DNA of 18,353 bases from Rhodospirillaceae bacterium (GCA_013349695.1 DUZD01000023.1:1-18353), one strand, 5' to 3'. Positions 1 to 6,669 are shown, counted from the first letter of the stretch. Program-made: numbers and translations. Notes: generated from the letters alone by a model not told the origin.

Positions 1-39
1 CATGCTGATGATCTGTTCTGGTTTGTAACCTCGGCTCAT
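1..39 (-). CDS. IS3-family transposase OrfA, N-terminal 13 codons only (partial)
   Basis: The ATG at 39-37 follows a GGAGGA box at 49-44 and opens MSRGYKPEQIISM before the window ends. The phrase K-P-E-Q-I-I matches the start of the helix-turn-helix in IS3-group OrfA proteins, which bind the terminal repeats and are normally joined to the OrfB catalytic subunit by programmed frameshifting. Only the first 13 residues are visible, so the call rests on that N-terminal motif, the strong ribosome binding site and the terminal-repeat-like sequence upstream. Confidence 0.6.
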   Translation of the reverse strand, partial: MSRGYKPEQIISM

Positions 40-113
40 TCATTCCTCCATATTAAAAAGGTCAGAATGCGCCAAAATCTCTTAATTAAACCTGGACCAC
101 TTTTCGGGGGTCA
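1..113 (-). mobile_element. Left end of an IS3-family insertion sequence (continues beyond window)
   Basis: Read on the minus strand, this stretch begins with TGACCCCCGAAAAGTGGTCC, which has the 5'-TGACC look of an IS3-group terminal inverted repeat. About 70 nt later comes a GGAGGA ribosome binding site and the start of an OrfA-type transposase. The stretch is AT-richer than the rest of the window. The outer boundary at 113 is inferred from the terminal-repeat appearance. The other end and any target duplication lie outside the window, so neither family group nor completeness can be confirmed. Confidence 0.6.
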
Positions 114-227
114 CGCCAGGATGTCATTGAATTTTTCAAGCTTAACGGTATCCTGGACGTAGCGTGGACCGTGGAGTAACTTCTGCTCTTAAGAATTGAA
201 TTTCCTAGGCTTATTGAAAATGCACTC

Positions 228-467
228 TTGGCACGTTTGACGGTTCGTCCCCGTTCGGGAAGGAATTATACCTTGTTTTGGTTTATCAGTCACTTAATCA
301 TATATTCGATGGTTATGGTGGCGGTGGTGGCGGTGAACATGGTTGTGGCACCGAGCCGCCCATGGTTTCTACTCATCTTGTTCGGCTGGTGTGGACTCCT
401 GATCCTCCAGGCCCGAAACGTCATGGGGTCTCGGGCTGACGATCGCCAAATCGCCGATCGGCCTTAA
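228..467 (+). CDS. 2TM-domain small membrane protein with a replaced C-terminus
   Basis: This 79-residue protein matches the 2TM domain pattern: an aromatic FWFISH entry, a first hydrophobic helix (about residues 17-40), a short APSRPWF turn and a second helix (about 46-62) ending in LQARN. Family members are inner-membrane proteins of unknown function, sometimes attached to sensor kinases. The start is a TTG with no clear ribosome binding site; no ATG is available upstream in frame. From about residue 66 the frame runs out of phase through DNA that encodes a histidine kinase remnant in another frame, so the last 12-14 residues are probably not native. It may be a damaged gene. Confidence 0.6.
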   Translation: MARLTVRPRSGRNYTLFWFISHLIIYSMVMVAVVAVNMVVAPSRPWFLLILFGWCGLLILQARNVMGSRADDRQIADRP

Positions 468-530
468 CGGCGGCAAGCTGGACATCAAGAGCAACGCCGG
501 AAAGGGAACCGCCGCCAGGGTTCGATGCCG
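427..530 (+). pseudogene. Remnant of a histidine kinase ATPase domain (HATPase_c C-terminal part)
   Basis: Reading from 427, the frame gives GLGLTIAKS, then GGKLDIKSNAGKGTAARVR. These are the G2 box and the terminal beta strands of a sensor histidine kinase ATP-binding domain. It has no start codon or N-terminal part and lies out of frame behind the 2TM gene. After about 530 the frame continues into unrelated residues and stops at 597. It is most simply a leftover of a deletion or insertion that joined two loci, consistent with an insertion sequence about 300 nt upstream. The frame match is seen directly; the history is inferred. Confidence 0.65.
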
Positions 531-575
531 AACGCCTTGTTCCGGAGTATTATTTCGCATCGCGGGTGTCATGAC

Positions 576-884
576 ATGCCTGAAACAGATGATTTGAGAG
601 AAAAGGGCCGCCGCAAGACACTGTTCGGGGGAGTGATCTATGACGAAAATAAAGACAAATGGGACTGCAAGATCTCCGATATTTCCGAATCCGGCGCCAG
701 GGTCAAATCGGCGGCGCCCTTGAAAGCCGGCTCGTTTGTCGATTTGAGAATAAACAAATACAAAGACTTGCGCCGGGCGGAAGTGATGTGGGTAAAAGAC
801 GGCACGATCGGTTTAAGGTTTCTCGTCGAATTAAAGAAATCTTCCCAGGAGATGAGCAGATTTTTCGAGATCATCGACGACTGA
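576..884 (+). CDS. PilZ domain protein, probable c-di-GMP binding
   Basis: This 102-residue protein is a stand-alone PilZ domain. PilZ proteins bind cyclic di-GMP and relay it to motility, polysaccharide or adhesion functions. An arginine-rich RxxxR-type patch (R8 to R12, plus R13) precedes the barrel, and the D-x-S-x-x-G motif is present as DISESG at residues 35-40. The ending IGLRFL is typical of the last barrel strand. The start at 576 is chosen because the domain begins there; a longer version from 525 would read through the histidine kinase remnant. The target cannot be told from the sequence. Confidence 0.82.
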   Translation: MPETDDLREKGRRKTLFGGVIYDENKDKWDCKISDISESGARVKSAAPLKAGSFVDLRINKYKDLRRAEVMWVKDGTIGLRFLVELKKSSQEMSRFFEIIDD

Positions 885-950
885 TACGTCGATCGTAAAG
901 CACGGCCGCCGACCCCAACCGCCAATTTTGAAATGCTCTCGGGGCATTCG

Positions 951-1817
951 ATGGACGTTGTACGATTCATGACCAGTTTCATTATCGTTTTTGTAGGCGC
1001 CTATACGGCAATGGTGGGGGCGCTCTATCTGTTTCAACGCAACCTCATGTATTTTCCCGATCCCTCGGTTTCAACGCCGGCGGCAAGCGGCCTCCCGGAA
1101 ATGCGGACGGTGGCCCTGACGACCACCGACGGCCTGTCGTTGCGGGCCTGGTACCGGCGGGCCGGGGAAGGGATGCCGACCCTTGTTTATTTCCACGGCA
1201 ACGCCGGCAATATCGGATCGCGGGGATTCAAGGTCCGGCCCTATCTCGGCGCCGGTTTCGGCTTGCTGTTGGCGCCCTATCGCGGTTACAGCGGCAATCC
1301 CGGCAAACCGACGGAGGAAGGCCTTTACGCCGATGGCCGCGCGGCTTTGGCATTCTTGAAAATACAAGGCGTGGCGCCGCGACTCATGGTCCTTTACGGC
1401 GAGTCGCTGGGCTCCGGCGTCGCCGTGCGGATGGCCTTCGAGCTGGCCCGCGACTCTCCCGCCGGGGCGGTGGTTCTGGAGGCGCCATTCACCTCCGCCG
1501 TCGACATCGCCGCCCATCACTATCCGTTGGTGCCGGCCCGCTGGCTGGTCAAGGACCGCTTCGAATCGGTGGCCAGGATCGCCGCCGTCAACGCCCCGCT
1601 GTTGATCCTCCATGGCATGCGGGACAAGACCGTTCCCACCGCTTTCGGGCGCCGGCTTTTCGAGGCGGCGGTGGAGCCCAAGGAAGGGCGTTGGCTAGAG
1701 GCGGCGGATCACAACGATCTTTATAACCACGACGCCGCCGGGATGGTGATCGATTTCCTGGTCCGCCGCTTCGGATTGGACGCAACGGGCGAAAAAGGCG
1801 CGCTCGACAGCCGATGA
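951..1817 (+). CDS. Membrane-anchored alpha/beta hydrolase (Bem46/YfhR-like)
   Basis: A 288-residue serine hydrolase with an N-terminal hydrophobic helix (about residues 7-28), so probably membrane-anchored. The catalytic triad is visible: the nucleophile elbow GESLG at 150-154 (S152), the acid D225 in HGMRDKTVP, and H254 in ADHND. An HGN oxyanion-type motif lies at 82-84. Order and spacing match the Bem46/ABHD13/YfhR group, whose substrates are mostly unknown. The start at 951 has GGGG six nucleotides upstream; an ATG at 933 is in frame but lacks a ribosome binding site. The stop lies 7 nt before the ydbH-like gene, suggesting cotranscription with the phospholipid-transport set. Confidence 0.85.
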   Translation: MDVVRFMTSFIIVFVGAYTAMVGALYLFQRNLMYFPDPSVSTPAASGLPEMRTVALTTTDGLSLRAWYRRAGEGMPTLVYFHGNAGNIGSRGFKVRPYLGAGFGLLLAPYRGYSGNPGKPTEEGLYADGRAALAFLKIQGVAPRLMVLYGESLGSGVAVRMAFELARDSPAGAVVLEAPFTSAVDIAAHHYPLVPARWLVKDRFESVARIAAVNAPLLILHGMRDKTVPTAFGRRLFEAAVEPKEGRWLEAADHNDLYNHDAAGMVIDFLVRRFGLDATGEKGALDSR

Positions 1818-1824
1818 TCCGGAG

Positions 1825-4107
1825 ATGAGACCGTCCGAAGTCCCGCCATCGCCTTCACGCCGGCGCTGGTTACGCCCGGTCGCCGGCGTTGCCGCCATTA
1901 TCGCGCTCGCCGCCGTCGGCGCCGCGCTCGCCGCCATGGTTGTCTGGCGGACGGCCGTCGTCGAGATGGTCCTGCACCGTCAATTTTCCTCGCGCGGGGT
2001 GGAGAAGGCGGAATTTTCCGTTGCCCGAGTCGGCCTCGATGGCATGCGGATCGAGAACATCCATCTCGGTCCGGACGTGAAAGCGGCTTCCTTGGAGGTT
2101 TTCTACACCCTCGCGGGTCTTTCCGGGGGAACGGTCGAAGGCGTTGAAGTCAGCGGTCTCGATATCGACGTCTCCGAACCGACATCCGGCTTTCTCGCGA
2201 CTTTCGGGAAAATCGCCGCCACCGGCGGCGGCGCCACCGCCCCGGCGATGCCGCCGATCCGCGTTATCGGCGCCAGGATCCATGGCGCCGTCGAAGCCGG
2301 CTGGTTTTCCGCCCGCCTCGATGGCAACGTCAAGCCTGATCTTTCCGCCACCTTCGCCGTCGTGGCCGGGCAAGCCGGCGCACGTATCGCCGACCATGAT
2401 CTCCGTGCAAGGGAAATTAACGCCGCCGTCACCTTGGACCCGGGCGCCGCCGGCGCCGTGGCCAGGATCGGCGGCGGATCCATCGCCGACACGGCGGCTG
2501 GGCCTTGGTTCGTGCCGCTGGCCGTCGCCGGAACGGTGGCTTGGCGGGCGGCGGCGCTCGAATTCGATATTGTCGCCTCGGCCATGGACGGCGACGGGCG
2601 GCTGAAATTGAGCGGCGCCCACGATCTTCCGCGAAATCGGGGAACCGCCACCGTCGAACTAGAGCCGTTGAACTTCGAGGCGGACGGGTTGCAGCCAAGC
2701 GGCCTTGTCCCCTCCGCCGCCGTTGCCGGCGCCGTATCCGGAACCGTCAGCGGCGGCGCTCACCTCACATGGGGGGCGGCTGGAATCGACGGCAACGCGC
2801 ATGCCGATCTCGCCGGGATTTCATTAGCCGCCGCCGATTTCAGCCTCGGCAACCTCACCGCCCGGCTCAGCGCCGCTTCCCTGAACCCCGCCGCCGGGTT
2901 GGCCATCGACATTGCGGGCGCCGCATTGACCGTCGCCGGTAACGATTTCCATATCGAGGACGTTACCGCCACCGTCACCGCCGCCGCCGATTTGAAAACC
3001 ATCCATTTCGGGCTCGGCGGCGGAACTCTCCGCCACGACGCCGCCGAACCGTGGTTGGCGCCGCTCTCGGTGCGCGGAGTTGGAAAACTTCAAGGCAGCG
3101 CCCTGAGTTTCCAGGTTCGGGCGTCGCCGGCGGCGGGCGGCGGTGGAAATATCTCGCTCGGAGGACGCCATGAACTGGCCTCCGGCGTCGGCGGGGCGAC
3201 CGTCAAGGTCGCGCCACTCAGCTTTCGCCCCGGCGGCTTACAGCCCGGCGATGTGGTTCCGGCGTTGAAAGTACTCCGCCAGGTAACCGGCGCCTTGACG
3301 GGCGACATGGAGATTTGGTGGAGGGACGGCGATTACGATGGCAGCGCCCGGCTGGTCCTGGACGGGTTGTCGTTCGCGGCGGCAACGGCAGCCGTCGAGG
3401 GACTTTCCGGGAGCCTCCGGCTTGACAGCCTGAATCCGCCCGCCGCGTCCGATCCGCGGACGCTCCGCGCCCGGCGCATCGTCGTCGGCGCCGTTCTCGA
3501 CGAACCGATCCTTCGTTTCCGCTTCGAGAACGCCGGAGATGGCGCCGCGCGATTATTTATCGAACGAGCGGCGGCCGGATTCGCCGGCGGCCGCCTTTCC
3601 GTTACCGACACGGCAATCGACGCCGCCGCCAAACGGATCGCGGTCAAGCTGTCGGGCATCGATCTCGGCAAGTTGATGGACCTTTTGGACGTTGAAGAGG
3701 TATCGGGCAGCGGCACCTTGAGCGGAGTAATCCCGCTGCAGTTCAGCGGCGATACGGTGCTGGTCACGGGCGGCCTGCTCGAGGCCGATGGCGAAGGCGT
3801 GCTGCGGTTCCGTTCCGAGGCCGCCAAACGCGCCCTGGCGGCCGGCGGCGAGCAGGTGGAATTGCTGCTCGGCCTGCTCGAGGATTTCCGTTACCGGCGC
3901 CTGTCGCTGGCCTTTGACAAGGCGGCCACCGGCGAGGCGACGATTCGTCTCGGCATCGAAGGGCACAATCCGGCTGTTCGCGATGGCCATCCCTTTGTTC
4001 TCAACGTCAACCTTTCGGCAAACCTGGACCGGGTCCTGGCCACCATCCTCGAAGGCTACCGCTTGTCGAACCGGGCCATTCGCGCTACCCTGGGCGGCGG
4101 ACGCTAG
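1825..4107 (+). CDS. ydbH: YdbH family AsmA-like intermembrane phospholipid transport protein
   Basis: A 760-residue protein with one N-terminal membrane helix (about residues 15-38) followed by a long beta-rich, Gly/Ala-rich periplasmic part. The C-terminal block (about 640-755), with a glycine-rich GVLRFRSE turn, LLEDFRYRRLSL, EGHNP and GHPFVLNVN, is typical of YdbH-type proteins. In E. coli, YdbH is an AsmA-like bridge acting redundantly with TamB and YhdP in phospholipid movement to the outer membrane. Two related segments (roughly 210-295 and 390-475) both contain a P-W-x-x-P-L strand and end in GLQP-x-x-x-VP, suggesting an internal duplication of the lipid-groove module. The start follows the hydrolase by 7 nt; ynbE and ydbL follow. 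Confidence 0.85.
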   Translation: MRPSEVPPSPSRRRWLRPVAGVAAIIALAAVGAALAAMVVWRTAVVEMVLHRQFSSRGVEKAEFSVARVGLDGMRIENIHLGPDVKAASLEVFYTLAGLSGGTVEGVEVSGLDIDVSEPTSGFLATFGKIAATGGGATAPAMPPIRVIGARIHGAVEAGWFSARLDGNVKPDLSATFAVVAGQAGARIADHDLRAREINAAVTLDPGAAGAVARIGGGSIADTAAGPWFVPLAVAGTVAWRAAALEFDIVASAMDGDGRLKLSGAHDLPRNRGTATVELEPLNFEADGLQPSGLVPSAAVAGAVSGTVSGGAHLTWGAAGIDGNAHADLAGISLAAADFSLGNLTARLSAASLNPAAGLAIDIAGAALTVAGNDFHIEDVTATVTAAADLKTIHFGLGGGTLRHDAAEPWLAPLSVRGVGKLQGSALSFQVRASPAAGGGGNISLGGRHELASGVGGATVKVAPLSFRPGGLQPGDVVPALKVLRQVTGALTGDMEIWWRDGDYDGSARLVLDGLSFAAATAAVEGLSGSLRLDSLNPPAASDPRTLRARRIVVGAVLDEPILRFRFENAGDGAARLFIERAAAGFAGGRLSVTDTAIDAAAKRIAVKLSGIDLGKLMDLLDVEEVSGSGTLSGVIPLQFSGDTVLVTGGLLEADGEGVLRFRSEAAKRALAAGGEQVELLLGLLEDFRYRRLSLAFDKAATGEATIRLGIEGHNPAVRDGHPFVLNVNLSANLDRVLATILEGYRLSNRAIRATLGGGR

Positions 4108-4132
4108 ATGTCTATGTTGATAAGGAAGGATT

Positions 4133-4333
4133 GTGGCTGTAACACGATACATTGTCGGGCTCGCCGCCGCCGTTGCCGTCTTGGCGCTCTCGGCTTGCGC
4201 GCCGACTGTCAAGGTGGAGGCGCCGAAAGAGCCGATCACCATCAATCTGAACATTAAACTCGATGCCAGCGTACGCCTACAGCTCGAGGAAAAGGCGAAG
4301 GACGATATCAAGGACAATCCGGGGATCTTCTGA
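4133..4333 (+). CDS. ynbE: YnbE family outer-membrane lipoprotein
   Basis: A 66-residue lipoprotein. A signal helix ends in the lipobox L19-S-A-C22. The mature part starts with PTVKVEAPKEPITINLN, the YnbE hallmark. In E. coli, YnbE sits in the outer membrane and pairs by beta-strand stacking with the C-terminal end of YdbH to complete the lipid bridge. The start is GTG at 4133, supported by AAGGAAGGA three nucleotides upstream. Its stop overlaps the next start by one nucleotide (TGATG), so translation of ynbE and ydbL is probably coupled. Confidence 0.88.
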   Translation: MAVTRYIVGLAAAVAVLALSACAPTVKVEAPKEPITINLNIKLDASVRLQLEEKAKDDIKDNPGIF

Positions 4334-4710
4334 TGCGGCTGATGAAACGAAATTCAAGATGGGCGCGGGGGCGGCGGCGTTTCCTCTCCCTCATACCGGC
4401 ATTTGCCGCCGCCGCGGCAATGGTTTTGTTTACCGCCGCCGCCGACGCCCAATCCTTGGGCGATCTTCGAGCCTCGGGCGCCGCCGGCGAGGGCTATGAC
4501 GGCTATGCCCGGGTACGCGTGGCCGGCGGCGACGTCAGCTCGGTGGTCGACGCCGTCAACGCCAAGCGCCGCTCCATCTATCAACAACGCGCCAGCGAAC
4601 AAGGAACGACCGCCGCTCAAGTCGGCCGGGTTTACGCCAGGGAGATTTTCGCCAAAGTCCCGGCCGGAACATGGTTGATGATGGAATCGGGCCAATGGAC
4701 CCGGAAATAG
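4333..4710 (+). CDS. ydbL: YdbL family (DUF1318) periplasmic protein
   Basis: A 125-residue exported protein. A basic N-terminus (KRNSRWARGRRR) and a hydrophobic stretch end in ADA-Q, predicting signal peptidase cleavage after about A39. The mature part has the DUF1318/YdbL pattern: a GEGYDGYARV segment, VVDAVNAKRRSIYQQRA, and an ending with W-x-x-x followed by GQWTRK. In E. coli, YdbL is a periplasmic partner thought to control assembly of YnbE with YdbH. The one-nucleotide overlap with ynbE and the complete gene set support this. An ATG at 4342 is an alternative start. Confidence 0.87.
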   Translation: MRLMKRNSRWARGRRRFLSLIPAFAAAAAMVLFTAAADAQSLGDLRASGAAGEGYDGYARVRVAGGDVSSVVDAVNAKRRSIYQQRASEQGTTAAQVGRVYAREIFAKVPAGTWLMMESGQWTRK

Positions 4711-4887
4711 GCCCATCGGCGGGGGCGTTGCCGGTATCCTTTGGACCTAAGCGCCGGTATCTTGGCCGCAAATAGGGCGTAACAATCGCCTAGCCAAGCC
4801 TTGGGCAAGCCGATTAAGGGCGCTGGAAACGGCATAGTTAATGGCGCCGGCGCGGCGTTATCCCCTTGAGCATAAAGGAAACCGCCG

Positions 4888-4977
4888 ATGCGAGCGCATA
4901 TGTGCCGGCCCTGCCCGCCGGCGCCGGCGGCATATGCTAACCTGAACCTGAACTTGAACCTGAATAAGAAACTATAG
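4888..4977 (+). CDS. Possible 29-residue peptide with an (Asn-Leu)4 run
   Basis: ATG at 4888 is preceded by AAAGGAA with 7 nt spacing, a good ribosome binding site. The frame encodes 29 residues, beginning MRAHMCRPCPP and ending NLNLNLNLNKKL, then TAG. The Asn-Leu alternation comes from four tandem copies of a hexamer at 4939-4962. A perfect hairpin begins at the stop codon, giving an ordered site-ORF-hairpin arrangement. No known family is recognised. The ORF is short and could be chance; conservation in relatives would decide. Confidence 0.25.
   Translation: MRAHMCRPCPPAPAAYANLNLNLNLNKKL
4939..4962 (+). repeat. Tandem hexamer AACCTG x4 (one copy AACTTG)
   Basis: Four head-to-tail 6-bp units, three exact and one with a single C-to-T change. 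Within the candidate mini-ORF each unit encodes Asn-Leu, and the variant is synonymous. Such a repeat can change copy number by slippage without breaking the frame. Confidence 0.8.
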
Positions 4978-5000
4978 CCGGCGGCTTAAAACCGCCGGCT
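4976..5000 (+). terminator. Perfect GC-rich hairpin, possible terminator
   Basis: AGCCGGCGG and CCGCCGGCT form a perfect 9-bp stem around a 7-nt loop (CTTAAAA). The hairpin begins at the stop codon of the candidate mini-ORF and lies about 265 nt after ydbL. No strong T-run follows (CACGTTTCTCTTCC), so it would be a weak intrinsic terminator, or simply a mobile palindromic repeat. Confidence 0.4.
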
Positions 5001-5253
5001 CACGTTTCTCTTCCGCCGGGCTTCGCCCCAAGCGTCCGGTCCCCTTCAACGCTGCCAGCGCAACCTTGAAAACGTGATCGAGCAGAGCAAAGAGGGTGAC
5101 TATCTGGCGACCGCGGAGATGGAACTATTCCAATGATGGTGAGAATTGGGTACTGTCGGAGTCGATTTGAAGGTTACATGAGAAATATCGGTTCGAGTAG
5201 CTATTGCGGGGGCGGCTGGGGACGGGGACCTGGTTTAAAAAGGCGAAAAAAAC

Positions 5254-5457
5254 ATGACCAAAGCCAAGGCCCGCCAACGAGCGAAGGCGAAAGCGGCGCA
5301 GAAAGCCAAAAAGAGAGAAGCCAACGCCACCCAACCCGCCCAAAAATTCCGGCCGGGGCAGTTCGATCAGAGAGACAATTCGATATCAAGCCCGGGGGCG
5401 AAGGCCAACGTCAAGAACCTCGCCGTGGCGAAACGCGGCGCGGCGCGGTCGAGATAG
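5254..5457 (+). CDS. Small basic Lys/Ala-rich protein, unknown function
   Basis: A 67-residue, strongly basic protein. The first 25 residues are almost all Lys, Ala, Arg and Gln (MTKAKARQRAKAKAAQKAKK), probably a helix. The second half has FRPGQFDQRDNSI, SPGAKANVKN and ends KRGAARSR. The arrangement resembles short uncharacterised proteins I associate with alphaproteobacteria, but no function is known to me. A weak AAAGGCG precedes the ATG. A longer reading frame overlapping it (5133-5540) has no protein-like features. Nucleic-acid binding is possible from charge alone and is only a guess. Confidence 0.55.
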   Translation: MTKAKARQRAKAKAAQKAKKREANATQPAQKFRPGQFDQRDNSISSPGAKANVKNLAVAKRGAARSR

Positions 5458-5550
5458 GCCGTGCCGCCGAGCATGCTTCGAGGCGTGCTTTCCGCGCTCC
5501 TTGCTGGTCCGCTCGGAAGTCCGCTTCGGGGTCATGGTAGCAGCCTAGCT

Positions 5551-5576
5551 ACGGGGTCAAGTCTTGAATGTTGAAT
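5551..5576 (+). repeat. REP/transposon-end-like motif
   Basis: ACGGGGTCAAGTCTTGAATG and the following TTGAAT contain the near-palindrome TCAAG-T-CTTGA. Sequences of this look are often found at ends of IS200/REP-associated transposase elements in proteobacteria; that association is from memory. No transposase gene lies beside it, so it would be a non-autonomous remnant. Confidence 0.25.
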
Positions 5577-5704
5577 TTCCGTCCACCGCCCTCGATGCTT
5601 CCCCCATGGCACGGCCCTTGCGCAGCCTTTACGAGTGTAATTGGCTTGAGCCGTTGCACTTCACGACTGAGAACGCCACCACCACCACAAGAGAAAGGAA
5701 TACA

Positions 5705-6496
5705 ATGGCCAGCATTCATTCCGCCGCGCAAGCTGGAGACATTGGCCGACTAACCCAACTTCTCGGCAGTGGCGCCGACGTCAACGCGACCGACGACGCG
5801 GGCCTGACGGCCCTCATGATTGCGGCAATCGGTGGACACCGCAATGTCGCCGAGCTGCTTATCGACCGGGGCGCCGACGTAGGCGCAACCGAAGACACGG
5901 GCCTGACGGCCCTCATGATTGCGGCAATCGATGGACACCGCGATGTCGCCGAGCTGCTTATCGACCGCGGCGCCGACGTCGGCGCGGCCGACGGCACTCG
6001 CGGGACGGCCCTCATGTTTACGGTAGGCAAGGGATATCGCGATGTCGCCGAGCTGCTTATCGACCGCGGCGCCGACGTCAACGCGACCAACGACGATGGC
6101 TGGACGGCCCTCACGATTGCGGCAATCGATGGCTACCGCGATGTCGTCGAGCTGCTTATCGACCGGGGCGCCGACGTCAACGCAACCGACGAGCAAGGCC
6201 AAACGGCCCTCATGTTTGCGGCAAACAAGGGCCACCGCGATGTTGTCGAGCTGCTTATCGACCGGGGTGCCGACGTCAACGTAACCGACGATCAAGGCCA
6301 AACGGCCCTGATGATTGCAGCAGCGGAAGTACCCACCTTTGGACATGTGGGAGGGGGCGCGGATGTGTACCCATACGTCGACGGCCTCGTTGACCAACGG
6401 CGTCGAACCAGGGCCCCAACCCATGGCTTCAGGCCGAGGGACCAGCGCGATGTCGTCGAGCTGCTTGAGGAAGCGGCGCGGCGGAAAGATGTTTAA
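5705..6496 (+). CDS. Ankyrin-repeat protein
   Basis: A 263-residue protein made mostly of ankyrin repeats, which act as protein-binding scaffolds. A capping half-repeat (residues 3-22) is followed by five full 33-residue units starting at 5771, 5870, 5969, 6068 and 6167, and a sixth starting at 6266. Each has the G-A-D-V opening, T-A-L-M and DVxELLIDR. The sixth is broken after TALMIAA by about 37 extra residues, then resumes as RDVVELLEEA. No signal peptide is visible, so it is probably cytoplasmic. The ATG at 5705 is chosen for the AGAAAGGA box; in-frame sequence back to 5564 has no ankyrin character. The partner is unknown. Confidence 0.8.
   Translation: MASIHSAAQAGDIGRLTQLLGSGADVNATDDAGLTALMIAAIGGHRNVAELLIDRGADVGATEDTGLTALMIAAIDGHRDVAELLIDRGADVGAADGTRGTALMFTVGKGYRDVAELLIDRGADVNATNDDGWTALTIAAIDGYRDVVELLIDRGADVNATDEQGQTALMFAANKGHRDVVELLIDRGADVNVTDDQGQTALMIAAAEVPTFGHVGGGADVYPYVDGLVDQRRRTRAPTHGFRPRDQRDVVELLEEAARRKDV
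5771..6265 (+). repeat. Five tandem 99-bp ankyrin-coding repeats, highly similar in DNA
   Basis: Units of exactly 99 bp repeat without gaps. The second half of each (around GAGCTGCTTATCGACCG, then GGCGCCGACGT) is nearly identical even at silent positions, pointing to recent duplication or gene conversion. Confidence 0.85.
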
Positions 6497-6601
6497 GTCA
6501 TTCAATGCCGTCGACAAGAGATACGGGCGATTCCCCTGAACACTTTTGGGGCCTCCCATCGAATGTTGATGAGAGAGGATGTCGTTGTTGTTGTGCCGTG
6601 G

Positions 6602-6641
6602 GGATGTGGGGAACTCGCGCTTGCGAGTTATCCACATATCC
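6602..6641 (+). promoter_or_regulatory. Palindrome carrying a DnaA-box sequence (TTATCCACA)
   Basis: Arms AACTCGC (6612-6618) and GCGAGTT (6623-6629) pair perfectly around GCTT. The symmetry extends outward: the right side holds TTATCCACA (6628-6636), the exact DnaA-box consensus, and the left holds the mirrored near-match TGTGGGGAA (6605-6613). A T7 run lies at 6660-6666. This could be a DnaA-responsive site, a relic of a replicon, or a transposon-related palindrome. The motif is seen; a role in replication is unproven. Confidence 0.35.
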
Positions 6642-6669
6642 ATGGCCGGCGGCGCGGGATTTTTTTGAT

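Larger units (their letters stand above)
4711..5253 (+). other. Intergenic accessory stretch after ydbL
   Basis: About 540 nt without a confident gene. It holds an inverted repeat with GCATATG arms (4896-4937), a possible 29-codon ORF (4888-4977), a perfect 9-bp hairpin just after it, and a short reading frame that looks like the tail of a lost gene, encoding RNLENVIEQSKEGDYLATAE and stopping at about 5135. A G-rich stretch (about 5209-5230) precedes the next gene. I cannot assign the tail to a family. Confidence 0.4.

Noticed and set aside
5360..5536. Minus-strand small basic frame starting MTPKRTSERTSKERG
   Set aside because: Short, overlaps the basic plus-strand gene, and lacks a clear family match beyond a Lys/Arg-rich start.
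5133..5540. Long plus-strand reading frame of 135 codons overlapping the basic small protein
   Set aside because: Low-complexity Arg/Gly/Ser composition and no domain; the 5254-5457 frame on the same strand has a better protein pattern.
5771..6265. Regular 99-bp periodicity considered as a CRISPR-like array
   Set aside because: Units are gapless, in frame and encode ankyrin repeats; there are no unique spacers.
5750..6643. 297-codon minus-strand frame opposite the ankyrin gene
   Set aside because: It mirrors the ankyrin repeats codon for codon in the opposite phase, so it is a shadow of a repetitive gene.
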